In this document: positions 7,157-13,609 of the stretch, one piece after another
Numbering within the stretch: position 1 is the stretch's first letter
How the letters are laid out: each line of letters opens with the position of its first letter
Assembly (NCBI GenBank): GCA_023260495.1
Contig: JALQVB010000018.1
Coordinates: 1 to 16,221 of the forward strand
Direction of reading: 5' to 3'
Source of the DNA: Aquiluna sp.
Lineage (GTDB): Bacteria > Actinomycetota > Actinomycetes > Actinomycetales > Microbacteriaceae
Length of the DNA: 16,221 bases
Notes under the pieces: model-generated
The model's database searches: none
The model's input: the letters and a program-made list of their open reading frames with translations, nothing else
Told to the model about the DNA's origin: nothing
Position numbers and translations under genes: made by a program

Positions 7157-7783
7157 ATGATTGACAAAGTTTCTAGCTGGAAATTCGCCGAGGATTTTGC
7201 CTCCGAGCCGATTGAAATTCGTCGCGCCAGGGCCGCTGCCGATGAACTAGGCGTGGAGTCGGTCACAGAGGCAACTGGCAACCAGTTAGCAGCGATTGCG
7301 GCTCTGACACGGGCAAAATCTATCGTCGAAGTCGGCACCGGAGCCGGTGTATCCGCGCTATGGCTACTTAGTGCCTCTCAAGATTCGGTGATTACCACGA
7401 TAGATTCCGAGCCCGAATACCAAAACGTGGCTAGAGAGAACTTCCGCAAAGCTGAGATTGCGCCGGCTCGGATTAGGGCCATCTCCGGCAAGGCGGCAGC
7501 CGTGCTGAAGAACATGGCTGAATCCGCCTACGACCTGGTATTTCTAGATCTTGATCCGCTGGATTTGCAGGGTGTGCTGGAATCTGCGGTGAGCTTGGCA
7601 AAGCCGGGCGGAGCGATTGTGATTGCCCACGCAATGTGGCGTGATCGAGTACCGAACCCTACGTTGCGTGACGATGACACTGCCGCCATGCGGGCTGTCA
7701 CTCAACTACTGAGTGATAATGAGGGATTTCTGAGCACCATGTCTCTGGTGGGAGACGGTCTGCTAATTGCAGTGAAGCGCTAG
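7157..7783 (+). CDS. class I SAM-dependent O-methyltransferase (family 3 type)
   Basis: This 208-residue cytosolic methyltransferase belongs to the catechol-O-methyltransferase-like family (methyltransf_3). Motif I, IVEVGTGAGVS, is at residues 56-66 and binds S-adenosylmethionine. The TIDSEPE strand at 81-87 carries the acidic residue expected to contact the ribose. YDLVFLDLDP at 125-134 takes the place of the usual metal-binding FIDADK. The methyl acceptor is unknown. The family member in mycobacteria (Rv1220c) lies next to sigE. Three in-frame starts compete: ATG 7115, GTG 7148 and ATG 7157. I prefer 7157 because homologues start just before the WKFAEDF segment. A TAAGCT at 7141-7146 could be a -10 giving a leader of only a few bases. 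None has a good Shine-Dalgarno. It converges with DUF3117, leaving 2 bases between the stops. Confidence 0.85.
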   Translation: MIDKVSSWKFAEDFASEPIEIRRARAAADELGVESVTEATGNQLAAIAALTRAKSIVEVGTGAGVSALWLLSASQDSVITTIDSEPEYQNVARENFRKAEIAPARIRAISGKAAAVLKNMAESAYDLVFLDLDPLDLQGVLESAVSLAKPGGAIVIAHAMWRDRVPNPTLRDDDTAAMRAVTQLLSDNEGFLSTMSLVGDGLLIAVKR

Positions 7784-7785
7784 AG

Positions 7786-7959
7786 CTACTTCTTCAAAAC
7801 TCCAGCTAGAACCTTGTGCAGCTCTGCTGCCTCTTCGTCGTTTACCGAAACTACGAGACGACCGCCACCTTCTAGTGGCACTCTAAGAACGATCAAACCG
7901 CGAGGTTCACGCTCAGCCTCCATTGGACCATCACCGGTGCGGGGCTTCATTGCTGCCAT
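7786..7959 (-). CDS. DUF3117 conserved actinobacterial small protein
   Basis: This small gene encodes 57 residues starting MAAMKPRTGDGPMEAERE, followed by PRGLIVLRVPLEGGGRLVV, and ends in a lysine pair. The GDGP and EGGGRLVV blocks are the signature of DUF3117, an almost universal actinobacterial protein of 55-75 residues with no known function. No cysteine, membrane segment or catalytic motif is seen; the fold is probably a short beta sheet plus a C-terminal helix (DEEAAELHKVLAG). It has the strongest ribosome binding site of the window, AAGGAG 8 bases before the ATG, and its own good -10 (GATAAT), so it is likely well expressed independently of dapE, which lies 69 bases upstream on the same strand. 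Its stop is 2 bases from the stop of the convergent methyltransferase. Confidence 0.93.
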   Translation of the reverse strand: MAAMKPRTGDGPMEAEREPRGLIVLRVPLEGGGRLVVSVNDEEAAELHKVLAGVLKK

Positions 7960-7967
7960 GCGAAAAA

Positions 7968-7973
7968 CTCCTT
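7968..7973 (-). promoter_or_regulatory. strong Shine-Dalgarno of the DUF3117 gene
   Basis: Minus-strand AAGGAG lies 8 bases before the ATG at 7959. It is the best ribosome binding site in this window and contrasts with the many neighbouring starts that have none. Confidence 0.8.
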
Positions 7974-7993
7974 GGAATAGCGCGGAAGAGCCA

Positions 7994-7999
7994 ATTATC
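7994..7999 (-). promoter_or_regulatory. extended -10 promoter element for DUF3117
   Basis: Minus-strand TGGGATAAT reads as an extended -10 (TG, one base, GATAAT). Transcription would start near 7987, giving a leader of about 28 bases that includes the AAGGAG. The -35 is poor (GGCTTA, about 16 bases upstream). The rest of the 69-base gap holds only weak inverted repeats and no clear terminator for dapE. Confidence 0.6.
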
Positions 8000-8028
8000 C
8001 CAGATTTTTCGGGGTTAAGCCACCCGAG

Positions 8029-9096
8029 CTACTGCAACCAGCCGCGCAAACCTGCCTCGACATCGAAAAGGTGACCCACCGGGCAGTTCTCATTGTCGGC
8101 ATGAGCGAGCGAAGGATCGCCCGGTCCAAAGTTCACCGCGGGAATCCCAAGCTCCGAAAAACGGGCAACATCTGTCCAGCCGTATTTGGGTCTGGCACTC
8201 TTGCCAGTGGCGGCTAGAAACTGCTGCGCCAGCTCAGAGTCCAAGCCTGGCCGAGCGCCTGAGGCGAGATCGATGAACTCAACCTCGAAGCCGGAGAAAA
8301 TTTCACTGACCTGGGCCTGAGCCTGAGCCACCGAGCGAGACGGTGCGAAGCGGTAGTTCACCTCAACGCTCGCGGCATCAGGAATCACGTTGCCTGCGAT
8401 TCCGCCAAAAATCCGCACTGCATTCAAACTCTCTCGGTATTCCAGCCCGTCAACTTCCAGTGTCTGCGGCTGGTACTCAGCCAAGATTTGCAGCACGGGG
8501 GCTAATTTGTGCAGGGCATTTTCGCCCATCCAAGGCCTCGCCGAGTGAGCCTTTACTCCGGTGGTCTTCACAAGTGCACGCAGGGTGCCGTTGCAACCGC
8601 CCTCGACTAGGGCACTGGTTGGTTCACACAGCACGGCAAACTCACCCTGCAGCACCTCTGGGGTATTGCGAGCAATTCGCCCCAGGCCATTGAGAGAGCT
8701 GTCTACTTCCTCGTTGTCGTAGAAGATCCAGGTGATATCGAACTTGGAGGTTGTAAGCTCTGCGGCTAACTTCAGCATCACCGCAACGCCGCCCTTCATA
8801 TCGACGCTGCCTCGACCCACAATCACCTGCTCGCGCTCAAAGTGATGCAGCTGCGCGGGCAGGTTTCCCACCGGAGGCACAGTGTCGATGTGTCCGGCGA
8901 TCAGAACTCTCGGAAGACCCTGGTTTGTGCTGGCAATCACAGCATTGCCATCGCGGCTGACGCTCAGATGTCCCAGCGGCTCTAAGGCGTTGTGAATAGC
9001 CGTTGCCAGTTCGGCCTCGTTACCCGAGGACGACTCAATGTTGCAAACGTCGATGGTCAGCTCTACGAGGTTTTTACTAAGGTCAAGTTCAGCCAC
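8029..9096 (-). CDS. dapE: succinyl-diaminopimelate desuccinylase (M20 family)
   Basis: This 355-residue zinc hydrolase releases succinate from N-succinyl-L,L-diaminopimelate, giving L,L-diaminopimelate for lysine and peptidoglycan. M20 ligands are visible: H69 and D71 in GHIDTVPP, D99 in GRGSVDMKGG, E129/E130 in YDNEEVD (catalytic base and ligand), E158 in CEPT and H332 in AHADNE near the end. The lid/dimerisation domain lies at about 170-285 (GTLRALVKTTGVKAHSARP onward). The actinobacterial DapE group is this size. It starts at GTG 9096 with no Shine-Dalgarno, but TAGCCT ends 6 bases upstream, so the mRNA is probably leaderless. It diverges from dapD, the enzyme two steps earlier in the same pathway, across 29 bases, and DUF3117 follows downstream. 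The related carboxypeptidases of M20 are an alternative, but the dapD neighbour settles it. Confidence 0.94.
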   Translation of the reverse strand: MAELDLSKNLVELTIDVCNIESSSGNEAELATAIHNALEPLGHLSVSRDGNAVIASTNQGLPRVLIAGHIDTVPPVGNLPAQLHHFEREQVIVGRGSVDMKGGVAVMLKLAAELTTSKFDITWIFYDNEEVDSSLNGLGRIARNTPEVLQGEFAVLCEPTSALVEGGCNGTLRALVKTTGVKAHSARPWMGENALHKLAPVLQILAEYQPQTLEVDGLEYRESLNAVRIFGGIAGNVIPDAASVEVNYRFAPSRSVAQAQAQVSEIFSGFEVEFIDLASGARPGLDSELAQQFLAATGKSARPKYGWTDVARFSELGIPAVNFGPGDPSLAHADNENCPVGHLFDVEAGLRGWLQ

Positions 9097-9102
9097 CCAA
9101 AA

Positions 9103-9108
9103 AGGCTA
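9103..9108 (-). promoter_or_regulatory. -10 box of a probable leaderless promoter for dapE
   Basis: Minus-strand TAGCCT (TANNNT) ends 6 bases before the GTG at 9096. It lies 4 bases from the oppositely directed dapD -10, so the two polymerases cannot bind at once. Confidence 0.55.
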
Positions 9109-9112
9109 CCTG

Positions 9113-9118
9113 TATTCT
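9113..9118 (+). promoter_or_regulatory. -10 box of a probable leaderless promoter for dapD
   Basis: TATTCT ends 7 bases before ATG 9126, placing the transcription start on or next to that ATG. This favours ATG 9126 over the in-frame GTG at 9120. The upstream TTCAGC is only a weak -35 candidate. Confidence 0.6.
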
Positions 9119-9125
9119 GGTGCGG

Positions 9126-10076
9126 ATGAGTGAAGCTTTTCTAGACTCCAAAGCATGGGGCCACGGCCTGGCAACGGTTGCCGCAGACGGAACCGTGCTT
9201 GATGCCTGGTTCCCCAATCCGCAATTAGGGGCAGCGCCGCAATCCGATCTGCAATGGTTCCCGCCGAAAGAGCTTGAGCTAGCGGTCGGCCAAGACGAGC
9301 TGCTCGAGGTTTCCACCCAGGTGGTGCGGACCGAGATCGATCTCACCCAGCCGGTTTCCTCAACCGAAGATGCTTATCTTCGGCTCCAGTTGCTATCTGC
9401 CCTAGTGGTCAAACCGAACACGATAAACCTCGACGGATTGATACCGAACCTCCCAATCTGCGTCTTCACGAACCGAGGCCCAGTGTTGCCAGAGGTATTT
9501 CAAGCCAAAAAGCTTCAGCTGAGGCAGGCAGGTGTGGTTGCCCATTCCCTCGATAAATTCCCGAGACTGATTGACTACGTCACTCCCGAGAAGGTGCGCA
9601 TCGCCGATGCTAACCGAGTTCGGCTCGGAGCTCACCTGGCGCCTGGAACGACAGTGATGCATGAGGGCTTTGTTAACTTCAACGCCGGCACGCTGGGTTC
9701 ATCGATGGTGGAGGGGCGCATCTCGCAAGGTGTGGTGGTTGGCGACGGCTCCGACATCGGTGGTGGTGCCTCGATCATGGGAACCCTCTCCGGAGGCGGC
9801 AAACACAAGGTTTCGCTTGGTAAGCGCGCTCTTCTAGGGGCCAACTCCGGCATTGGCATTTCTATTGGCGACGACTCTGTGGTCGAAGCGGGTCTCTACA
9901 TCACCGCCGGGACCAAGGTGACGCTTTTGGTTGACTCCCGCTCACAACTGGTGAAGGCCAGTGAACTGAGCGGAATGCCTGGACTGCTATTCCGCCGGAA
10001 CTCGCAAACCGGAGCAGTCGAGGCAATTGCCCGTGAGGGTGTCGGCGTCGAACTCAACGCCGATCTGCACGCCTAG
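9126..10076 (+). CDS. dapD: 2,3,4,5-tetrahydropyridine-2,6-dicarboxylate N-succinyltransferase
   Basis: This 316-residue enzyme transfers succinyl from succinyl-CoA to tetrahydrodipicolinate, opening the succinylase branch of diaminopimelate synthesis. The N-terminal domain (about 1-150) begins with the WGHGLATVAADGTVLDAWF stretch characteristic of the actinobacterial DapD type (317 residues in M. tuberculosis). The left-handed beta-helix domain of hexapeptide repeats spans about 160-270 (VRLGAHLAPGTTVMHEG; then VVVGDGSDIGGGASIMG). E196 in SMVEGR corresponds to the catalytic glutamate of the mycobacterial enzyme. The protein works as a trimer in the family. The start is ATG 9126, six bases after an alternative in-frame GTG. 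It ends in a 4-base CTAG shared with the convergent thiL, so both stops are TAG read from opposite strands. Confidence 0.96.
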   Translation: MSEAFLDSKAWGHGLATVAADGTVLDAWFPNPQLGAAPQSDLQWFPPKELELAVGQDELLEVSTQVVRTEIDLTQPVSSTEDAYLRLQLLSALVVKPNTINLDGLIPNLPICVFTNRGPVLPEVFQAKKLQLRQAGVVAHSLDKFPRLIDYVTPEKVRIADANRVRLGAHLAPGTTVMHEGFVNFNAGTLGSSMVEGRISQGVVVGDGSDIGGGASIMGTLSGGGKHKVSLGKRALLGANSGIGISIGDDSVVEAGLYITAGTKVTLLVDSRSQLVKASELSGMPGLLFRRNSQTGAVEAIAREGVGVELNADLHA

Positions 10077-11059
10077 CCGCTGACCGAGTCCCAGCCGCTG
10101 GGGGCGAGCTCTTTACCGTCGAGCAACACGCCACTGCCCTGCTGCACCGAGCCAATGACTTTGAATCCCCGATGGCTCACACCAGGGGCCAAAGTCACCA
10201 AGAAGCTGTGATCCTCACCACCATGCAGCACCCAGTCCATCGGATCGCGCTGTTTGCCATCACGGGATTGCAAAGAGTCGGCAGCCTGCTCCAAAACCGC
10301 GGCAAAGCCAAGCAGTTTGCTCGATTCGATTGCCAACTGGACTCCTGAGGCATCGGCAAGCCGGCGGGCATCGAGGCTTAGGCCATCAGAAATGTCCAAC
10401 ATGGCTGTGATTCCATCCAGCCCCTGGAAGAGCGTTGCAAGCGGCGGAATAGGTCGCAGTTGGATATCGGTAAGTTCGGAATAGCTCTTCGCCAAAGACT
10501 TATCGGGGTGCTCCAGAAGTTCTAGGCCGGCCGCGGCCTTGCCGAGTGTGCCGCAGACTGCGATCTGGTCTCCCGGGCTTGCTCCCGAACGCAAAATCAG
10601 GTCGCTTCCAAATAGATCGCCGTGAGCTGTTACCGAAATAAAAACCTGCTCAGCGGTAGCCAGGTCCCCTCCCACGACGGCTGCATCCGGCGCTAGCTGA
10701 TCGATTCCAACCTGCAGCCCCCGGGCAAATTCCATCAGCCAGCTGACTCTGGTTTCCCTAGTAATCGCCATGGAAACCACAAGCGCGATTGGCTTTGCAC
10801 CCATGGCTGCTACGTCTGCGATGTTGCTGGCAACAGCCTTGAAACCAAGGTCGAAGGCTGAAGAGGTATTGAGCCTAAAATCATGCCCTTGGATCATGGT
10901 GTCGGTTGTGATCACCACACTGGGTGCGCTGAGACCAACTACCGCGGCATCGTCGCCCGGGCCCACCAGTGTCGACGAAGCGGTTCGAAACTGACTTGTG
11001 GCGAGCTTAATGGCAGCCAGTTCGCCTATTTCAATCACCAACGGGTCGGAATTATGCAC
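10073..11059 (-). CDS. thiL: thiamine-monophosphate kinase
   Basis: This 328-residue enzyme phosphorylates thiamine monophosphate to thiamine diphosphate. It belongs to the PurM/AIR-synthase-like ATP-binding superfamily. Motifs in order: GPGDDAA at 33-39, TTD at 51-53, NIADVAAMGA at 79-88, VVGGDL at 128-133, DISDGLSLDARRLA at 222-235 and GGEDHSFL at 280-287. The NIAD motif has alanine where proteobacterial ThiL has serine (NLSD), and GGEDHS replaces the usual GGEDYE; other Mg-binding aspartates are kept. The start is GTG 11059; an in-frame GTG seven codons on (giving VIEIGELAAI) is an alternative. TAGCGT ends 6 bases before GTG 11059, so the message is likely leaderless. No TPP riboswitch is possible in the 23-base upstream gap. 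It converges with dapD and diverges from the DUF3515 gene. Confidence 0.94.
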   Translation of the reverse strand: MHNSDPLVIEIGELAAIKLATSQFRTASSTLVGPGDDAAVVGLSAPSVVITTDTMIQGHDFRLNTSSAFDLGFKAVASNIADVAAMGAKPIALVVSMAITRETRVSWLMEFARGLQVGIDQLAPDAAVVGGDLATAEQVFISVTAHGDLFGSDLILRSGASPGDQIAVCGTLGKAAAGLELLEHPDKSLAKSYSELTDIQLRPIPPLATLFQGLDGITAMLDISDGLSLDARRLADASGVQLAIESSKLLGFAAVLEQAADSLQSRDGKQRDPMDWVLHGGEDHSFLVTLAPGVSHRGFKVIGSVQQGSGVLLDGKELAPSGWDSVSG

Positions 11060-11065
11060 GAGACA

Positions 11066-11071
11066 ACGCTA
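11066..11071 (-). promoter_or_regulatory. -10 box of a probable leaderless promoter for thiL
   Basis: Minus-strand TAGCGT (TANNNT) ends 6 bases before GTG 11059. Its first two bases, TA, are the same base pairs as the first two of the plus-strand -10 for the DUF3515 gene. Confidence 0.55.
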
Positions 11072-11075
11072 GCCT
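11070..11075 (+). promoter_or_regulatory. -10 box of a probable leaderless promoter for the DUF3515 gene
   Basis: TAGCCT ends 7 bases before ATG 11083, so transcription should start at or beside the ATG. No Shine-Dalgarno is seen. It overlaps the thiL -10 by two base pairs. Confidence 0.55.
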
Positions 11076-11082
11076 TAAACAG

Positions 11083-11526
11083 ATGCGATTTTTTGCCCTG
11101 GCTCTGATTGGACTGACCCTCTCCGGCTGCGCCGCGACCGTGAACCTTGAGGCAGCGCCAAATTCCAACGATCCACTCTGCGCAGAAGTTATGGTTCGAC
11201 TCCCCTCGGCACTGGAAGAGCATGAAATGCGAACCACCAATTCACAGGCCACCTCCGCCTGGGGCGATCCGGCCGCCGTCCTGCTGCGCTGTGGACTGGA
11301 TCCGGTTGAGGCATCCCAGCTGCCCTGCGTAACCGCCGGCGGAATTGACTGGTTGGTAGATGACAGCAAGGCACCGAGCTACCGCTTCATCAGTTTTGCC
11401 CGAAACCCCGGCGTTGAGGTGATCGTCGATTCGCTTTCAGCCTCGGGAGTGACATCTCTGGAACAGCTGGCGCCAGCGGTGCGGCAGATTCCCGAGAGCA
11501 AGATTTGCACTGAACTGGCGAATTAG
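11083..11526 (+). CDS. DUF3515 lipoprotein
   Basis: This 147-residue predicted lipoprotein has a signal peptide MRFFALALIGLTLSGC: one arginine, a hydrophobic stretch and an LSGC lipobox, so C16 would be lipidated and the mature protein held on the outer face of the membrane. The rest fits DUF3515: a segment from DPLCAEVMVRLP to the WGDPAAVLLRCG core (residues 60-71), then LPCVTAGGIDWLVD and a C-terminal helix. C33, C70, C82 and C142 may form disulfides outside the cell. The function is unknown; in Microbacteriaceae the gene commonly sits between ddl and thiL, as here, which hints at an envelope role. It converges with ddl, overlapping by 4 bases (TTAG). Confidence 0.88.
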   Translation: MRFFALALIGLTLSGCAATVNLEAAPNSNDPLCAEVMVRLPSALEEHEMRTTNSQATSAWGDPAAVLLRCGLDPVEASQLPCVTAGGIDWLVDDSKAPSYRFISFARNPGVEVIVDSLSASGVTSLEQLAPAVRQIPESKICTELAN

Positions 11527-12608
11527 CGGGGGCTATCCCCCAGCGACACTCCATGTTCAATCAGGGCCGAAATGAGCTCGGCATAGCTGACCCCGGTCGC
11601 ATTCCACAGTGACGGATACATTGAGATCGGGGTGAAGCCCGGCATTGTGTTGACCTCAGTCAAATAAAGACCACGCTTGGTCAAAAAGAAGTCTGTTCGG
11701 GCAAGACCAGAGCAACCAATCGCTCGAAACGCTGCCTTGGCTAGCGAGGTGAGCTTTTCGTATTGGGACTCGGATAGCTCGCAGGGAACCAGCAGCTCGG
11801 CCGTTCCCCCGAGATATTTGGCCTCGTAGTCATAAAATTCGCGGCCGTGCACAATGATCTCGCCGGGCAGTGAGACTGAAAGTGAGCCATCCGCGCGCTC
11901 AAGCACCGAGCACTCAATTTCCCGCCCCACCATCTGCTGCTCGATCAAGACAGTTCCGTCGTGCTGGAACGCCTCCTTGATAGAGGTGGCCAGCACGCTG
12001 CTGTCTCTCTTGAAATCTGCCTTGGAGACCTTGGTGACTCCGACCGATGAGCCAGAGCGGGACGGCTTCACGAACACGGCATCGCCGAAGAGCTTGGCGG
12101 CATCGCGGAGCACGGCAGCGGGGTCGGCAAACCACTCATGACGACTCAGCACAATGTCTTCCGCCACGGCAATCCCGGCATCGCGAAAAACCTTCTTGGC
12201 CATCGCCTTGTCCATGGCCAATGCCGATGACAGCACTCCGTTTCCCACATATGGAATCTTGCAAAGCTGCAGCAGCCCCTGGAGCGATCCGTCTTCACCA
12301 TTGACACCGTGCACAACCGGGAATGCAATGTCGATCTTGCCCAGCGAAATACCGGTGGCGGCCATACGCAGTTCGCCACCCCCAATTGGAAACAGCAGCT
12401 CGGGTGAATCCTCAGAAACCTCTGGCCAGTCAGCAAGCGAAATATCGTCAGGAATTGGCTCGAGCACAAACTTGCCACTCTTAGTAATCCCCACGGGAAT
12501 CACCTCGTAGATGCTCTTGTCGATGACTCGATTGATACCGGCGGCGGTGGAGCAGGACACCGAGTGCTCCGAGGAGGCACCGCCGTAGATAAGGGCGAGC
12601 TTTGGCAT
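11523..12608 (-). CDS. ddl: D-alanine--D-alanine ligase
   Basis: This 361-residue ATP-grasp ligase joins two D-alanines for the peptidoglycan precursor. The N-terminal SSEHSVS (12-18, with E14) and HGVNGEDGSLQG (100-111) bind the first D-Ala and shape the site. K181 in FVKPSRSGSSVG contacts ATP. D306, E318 and N320 (TDFF, LTEVN) bind magnesium, and TMPGFTPISMYP (321-332) closes the pocket. The omega-loop reads EFYDYEAKY (257-265) with tyrosine at the position typical of D-Ala-D-Ala ligases rather than VanA-type D-Ala-D-lactate enzymes. The start ATG overlaps the gpsA stop by one base (TAATG), with GGAG 5 bases before it, so translation is probably coupled. It is the last gene of the leuD-murA-plsC-gpsA-ddl operon. 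Confidence 0.96.
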   Translation of the reverse strand: MPKLALIYGGASSEHSVSCSTAAGINRVIDKSIYEVIPVGITKSGKFVLEPIPDDISLADWPEVSEDSPELLFPIGGGELRMAATGISLGKIDIAFPVVHGVNGEDGSLQGLLQLCKIPYVGNGVLSSALAMDKAMAKKVFRDAGIAVAEDIVLSRHEWFADPAAVLRDAAKLFGDAVFVKPSRSGSSVGVTKVSKADFKRDSSVLATSIKEAFQHDGTVLIEQQMVGREIECSVLERADGSLSVSLPGEIIVHGREFYDYEAKYLGGTAELLVPCELSESQYEKLTSLAKAAFRAIGCSGLARTDFFLTKRGLYLTEVNTMPGFTPISMYPSLWNATGVSYAELISALIEHGVSLGDSPR

Positions 12609-13609
12609 TAGAACTCCACCTCCACGTCATCTGCGAGATTCAGCTGCTTGCCGAAATCTCTTGGCTTCATTCTGCCCTCTAATACCTCGCGCACCTGAGT
12701 AACGATTGGCATGTCCAGACTCATTCGCTCAGCAATATCTAAGACGGGCTGCACCGAAGACAGCCCTTCGGCCGTCTGCTGCATTCGTGATAGCACCTCG
12801 GCTTTGGAGAATCCCTTCCCCAGCATCTCTCCAGCCCTGAAGTTTCGTGACAGCGATGACTCACTGGTGGCGATCAGGTCTCCAAGCCCGGCTAGGCCGA
12901 ACATGGTGCGCCGACGTGCGCCGTGTGCAACGGCAAACTTTGTAATTTCTGTCAGCCCACGCGTCATGATTGACGCCTTGGTGTTTTGCCCATAACCCAG
13001 ACCGTTCACGATGCCGATTGCCACCGCAATTAGGTTCTTCAGCACTCCGCCGAGTTCGGTTCCAATCACATCCTGGTTCGTGAATACCGTGAAGTAGTCG
13101 CTCGAGCAGACTCGGGCCACCGCACTCGCTCGGTCCTGGTCGCTACAGGCGCATACTGCCGCTGCCGGATCTTTGCGGGCAATCTCCAGCGCAAGGTTAG
13201 GCCCCGAGAGAACTGCAATCTGGTCGTTTGGAAAGCCGGTAACCTCGGCAATCACCTCGCTCATGCGAGCACCAGATCCCACCTCCAGCCCCTTCATGAG
13301 GCTAATGATGGTTGCGTCGGAAGGTATGAGCGGCTTCCACTCGGCGAGATTGGTCCTCAGGCTCTGGGAGGGGACGGCAACGTATACCTGCTCGGCCCCT
13401 GAAAGGGCCAATTCCAAATCGGCGGTGGCGGTTAGGTTGTCCGGCAGGTCAATGCCAGGAAGATAGTCGCTGTTGCGACCAGTACTGGCGATCTGCTCGG
13501 CCTGCTGCTCTCGCCTTGACCACAGCGTTACCTCATTGCCGCCATCAGCAATCACCTTGGCAATTGTGGTGCCCCAGCTGCCGGCACCTAAGACGACAAT
13601 TCGGCTCAC
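12608..13609 (-). CDS. gpsA: NAD(P)-dependent glycerol-3-phosphate dehydrogenase
   Basis: This 333-residue cytosolic enzyme reduces dihydroxyacetone phosphate to sn-glycerol 3-phosphate for phospholipid synthesis. The Rossmann motif GAGSWG is at 8-13. SLMKGLE (103-109) and LSGPN (135-139) follow, with the catalytic lysine K191 in GGVLKN and the C-terminal-domain motifs TRGLTEI, FGLAGLGDLIAT (237-248) and SRNFRAG (254-260) that bind substrate. Length and order are normal for GpsA. The start is GTG 13609, which overlaps the plsC stop (GTGA) by 4 bases; an AGGA lies about 8 bases upstream. Its neighbour plsC acts later in phosphatidate synthesis, so the pair feeds one pathway. It shares one base with the ddl start. 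Confidence 0.96.
   Translation of the reverse strand: MSRIVVLGAGSWGTTIAKVIADGGNEVTLWSRREQQAEQIASTGRNSDYLPGIDLPDNLTATADLELALSGAEQVYVAVPSQSLRTNLAEWKPLIPSDATIISLMKGLEVGSGARMSEVIAEVTGFPNDQIAVLSGPNLALEIARKDPAAAVCACSDQDRASAVARVCSSDYFTVFTNQDVIGTELGGVLKNLIAVAIGIVNGLGYGQNTKASIMTRGLTEITKFAVAHGARRRTMFGLAGLGDLIATSESSLSRNFRAGEMLGKGFSKAEVLSRMQQTAEGLSSVQPVLDIAERMSLDMPIVTQVREVLEGRMKPRDFGKQLNLADDVEVEF

Noticed and set aside
8002..8016. CCC/GGGG pairing around a T-run in the dapE-DUF3117 gap, as a possible terminator
   Set aside because: The stem is only 3-4 bp and the T-run sits in the loop, not after the stem.
10073..10076. CTAG palindrome at the dapD/thiL junction as a recombination or attachment core
   Set aside because: Fully explained by two TAG stop codons overlapping on opposite strands; no flanking repeats are seen.
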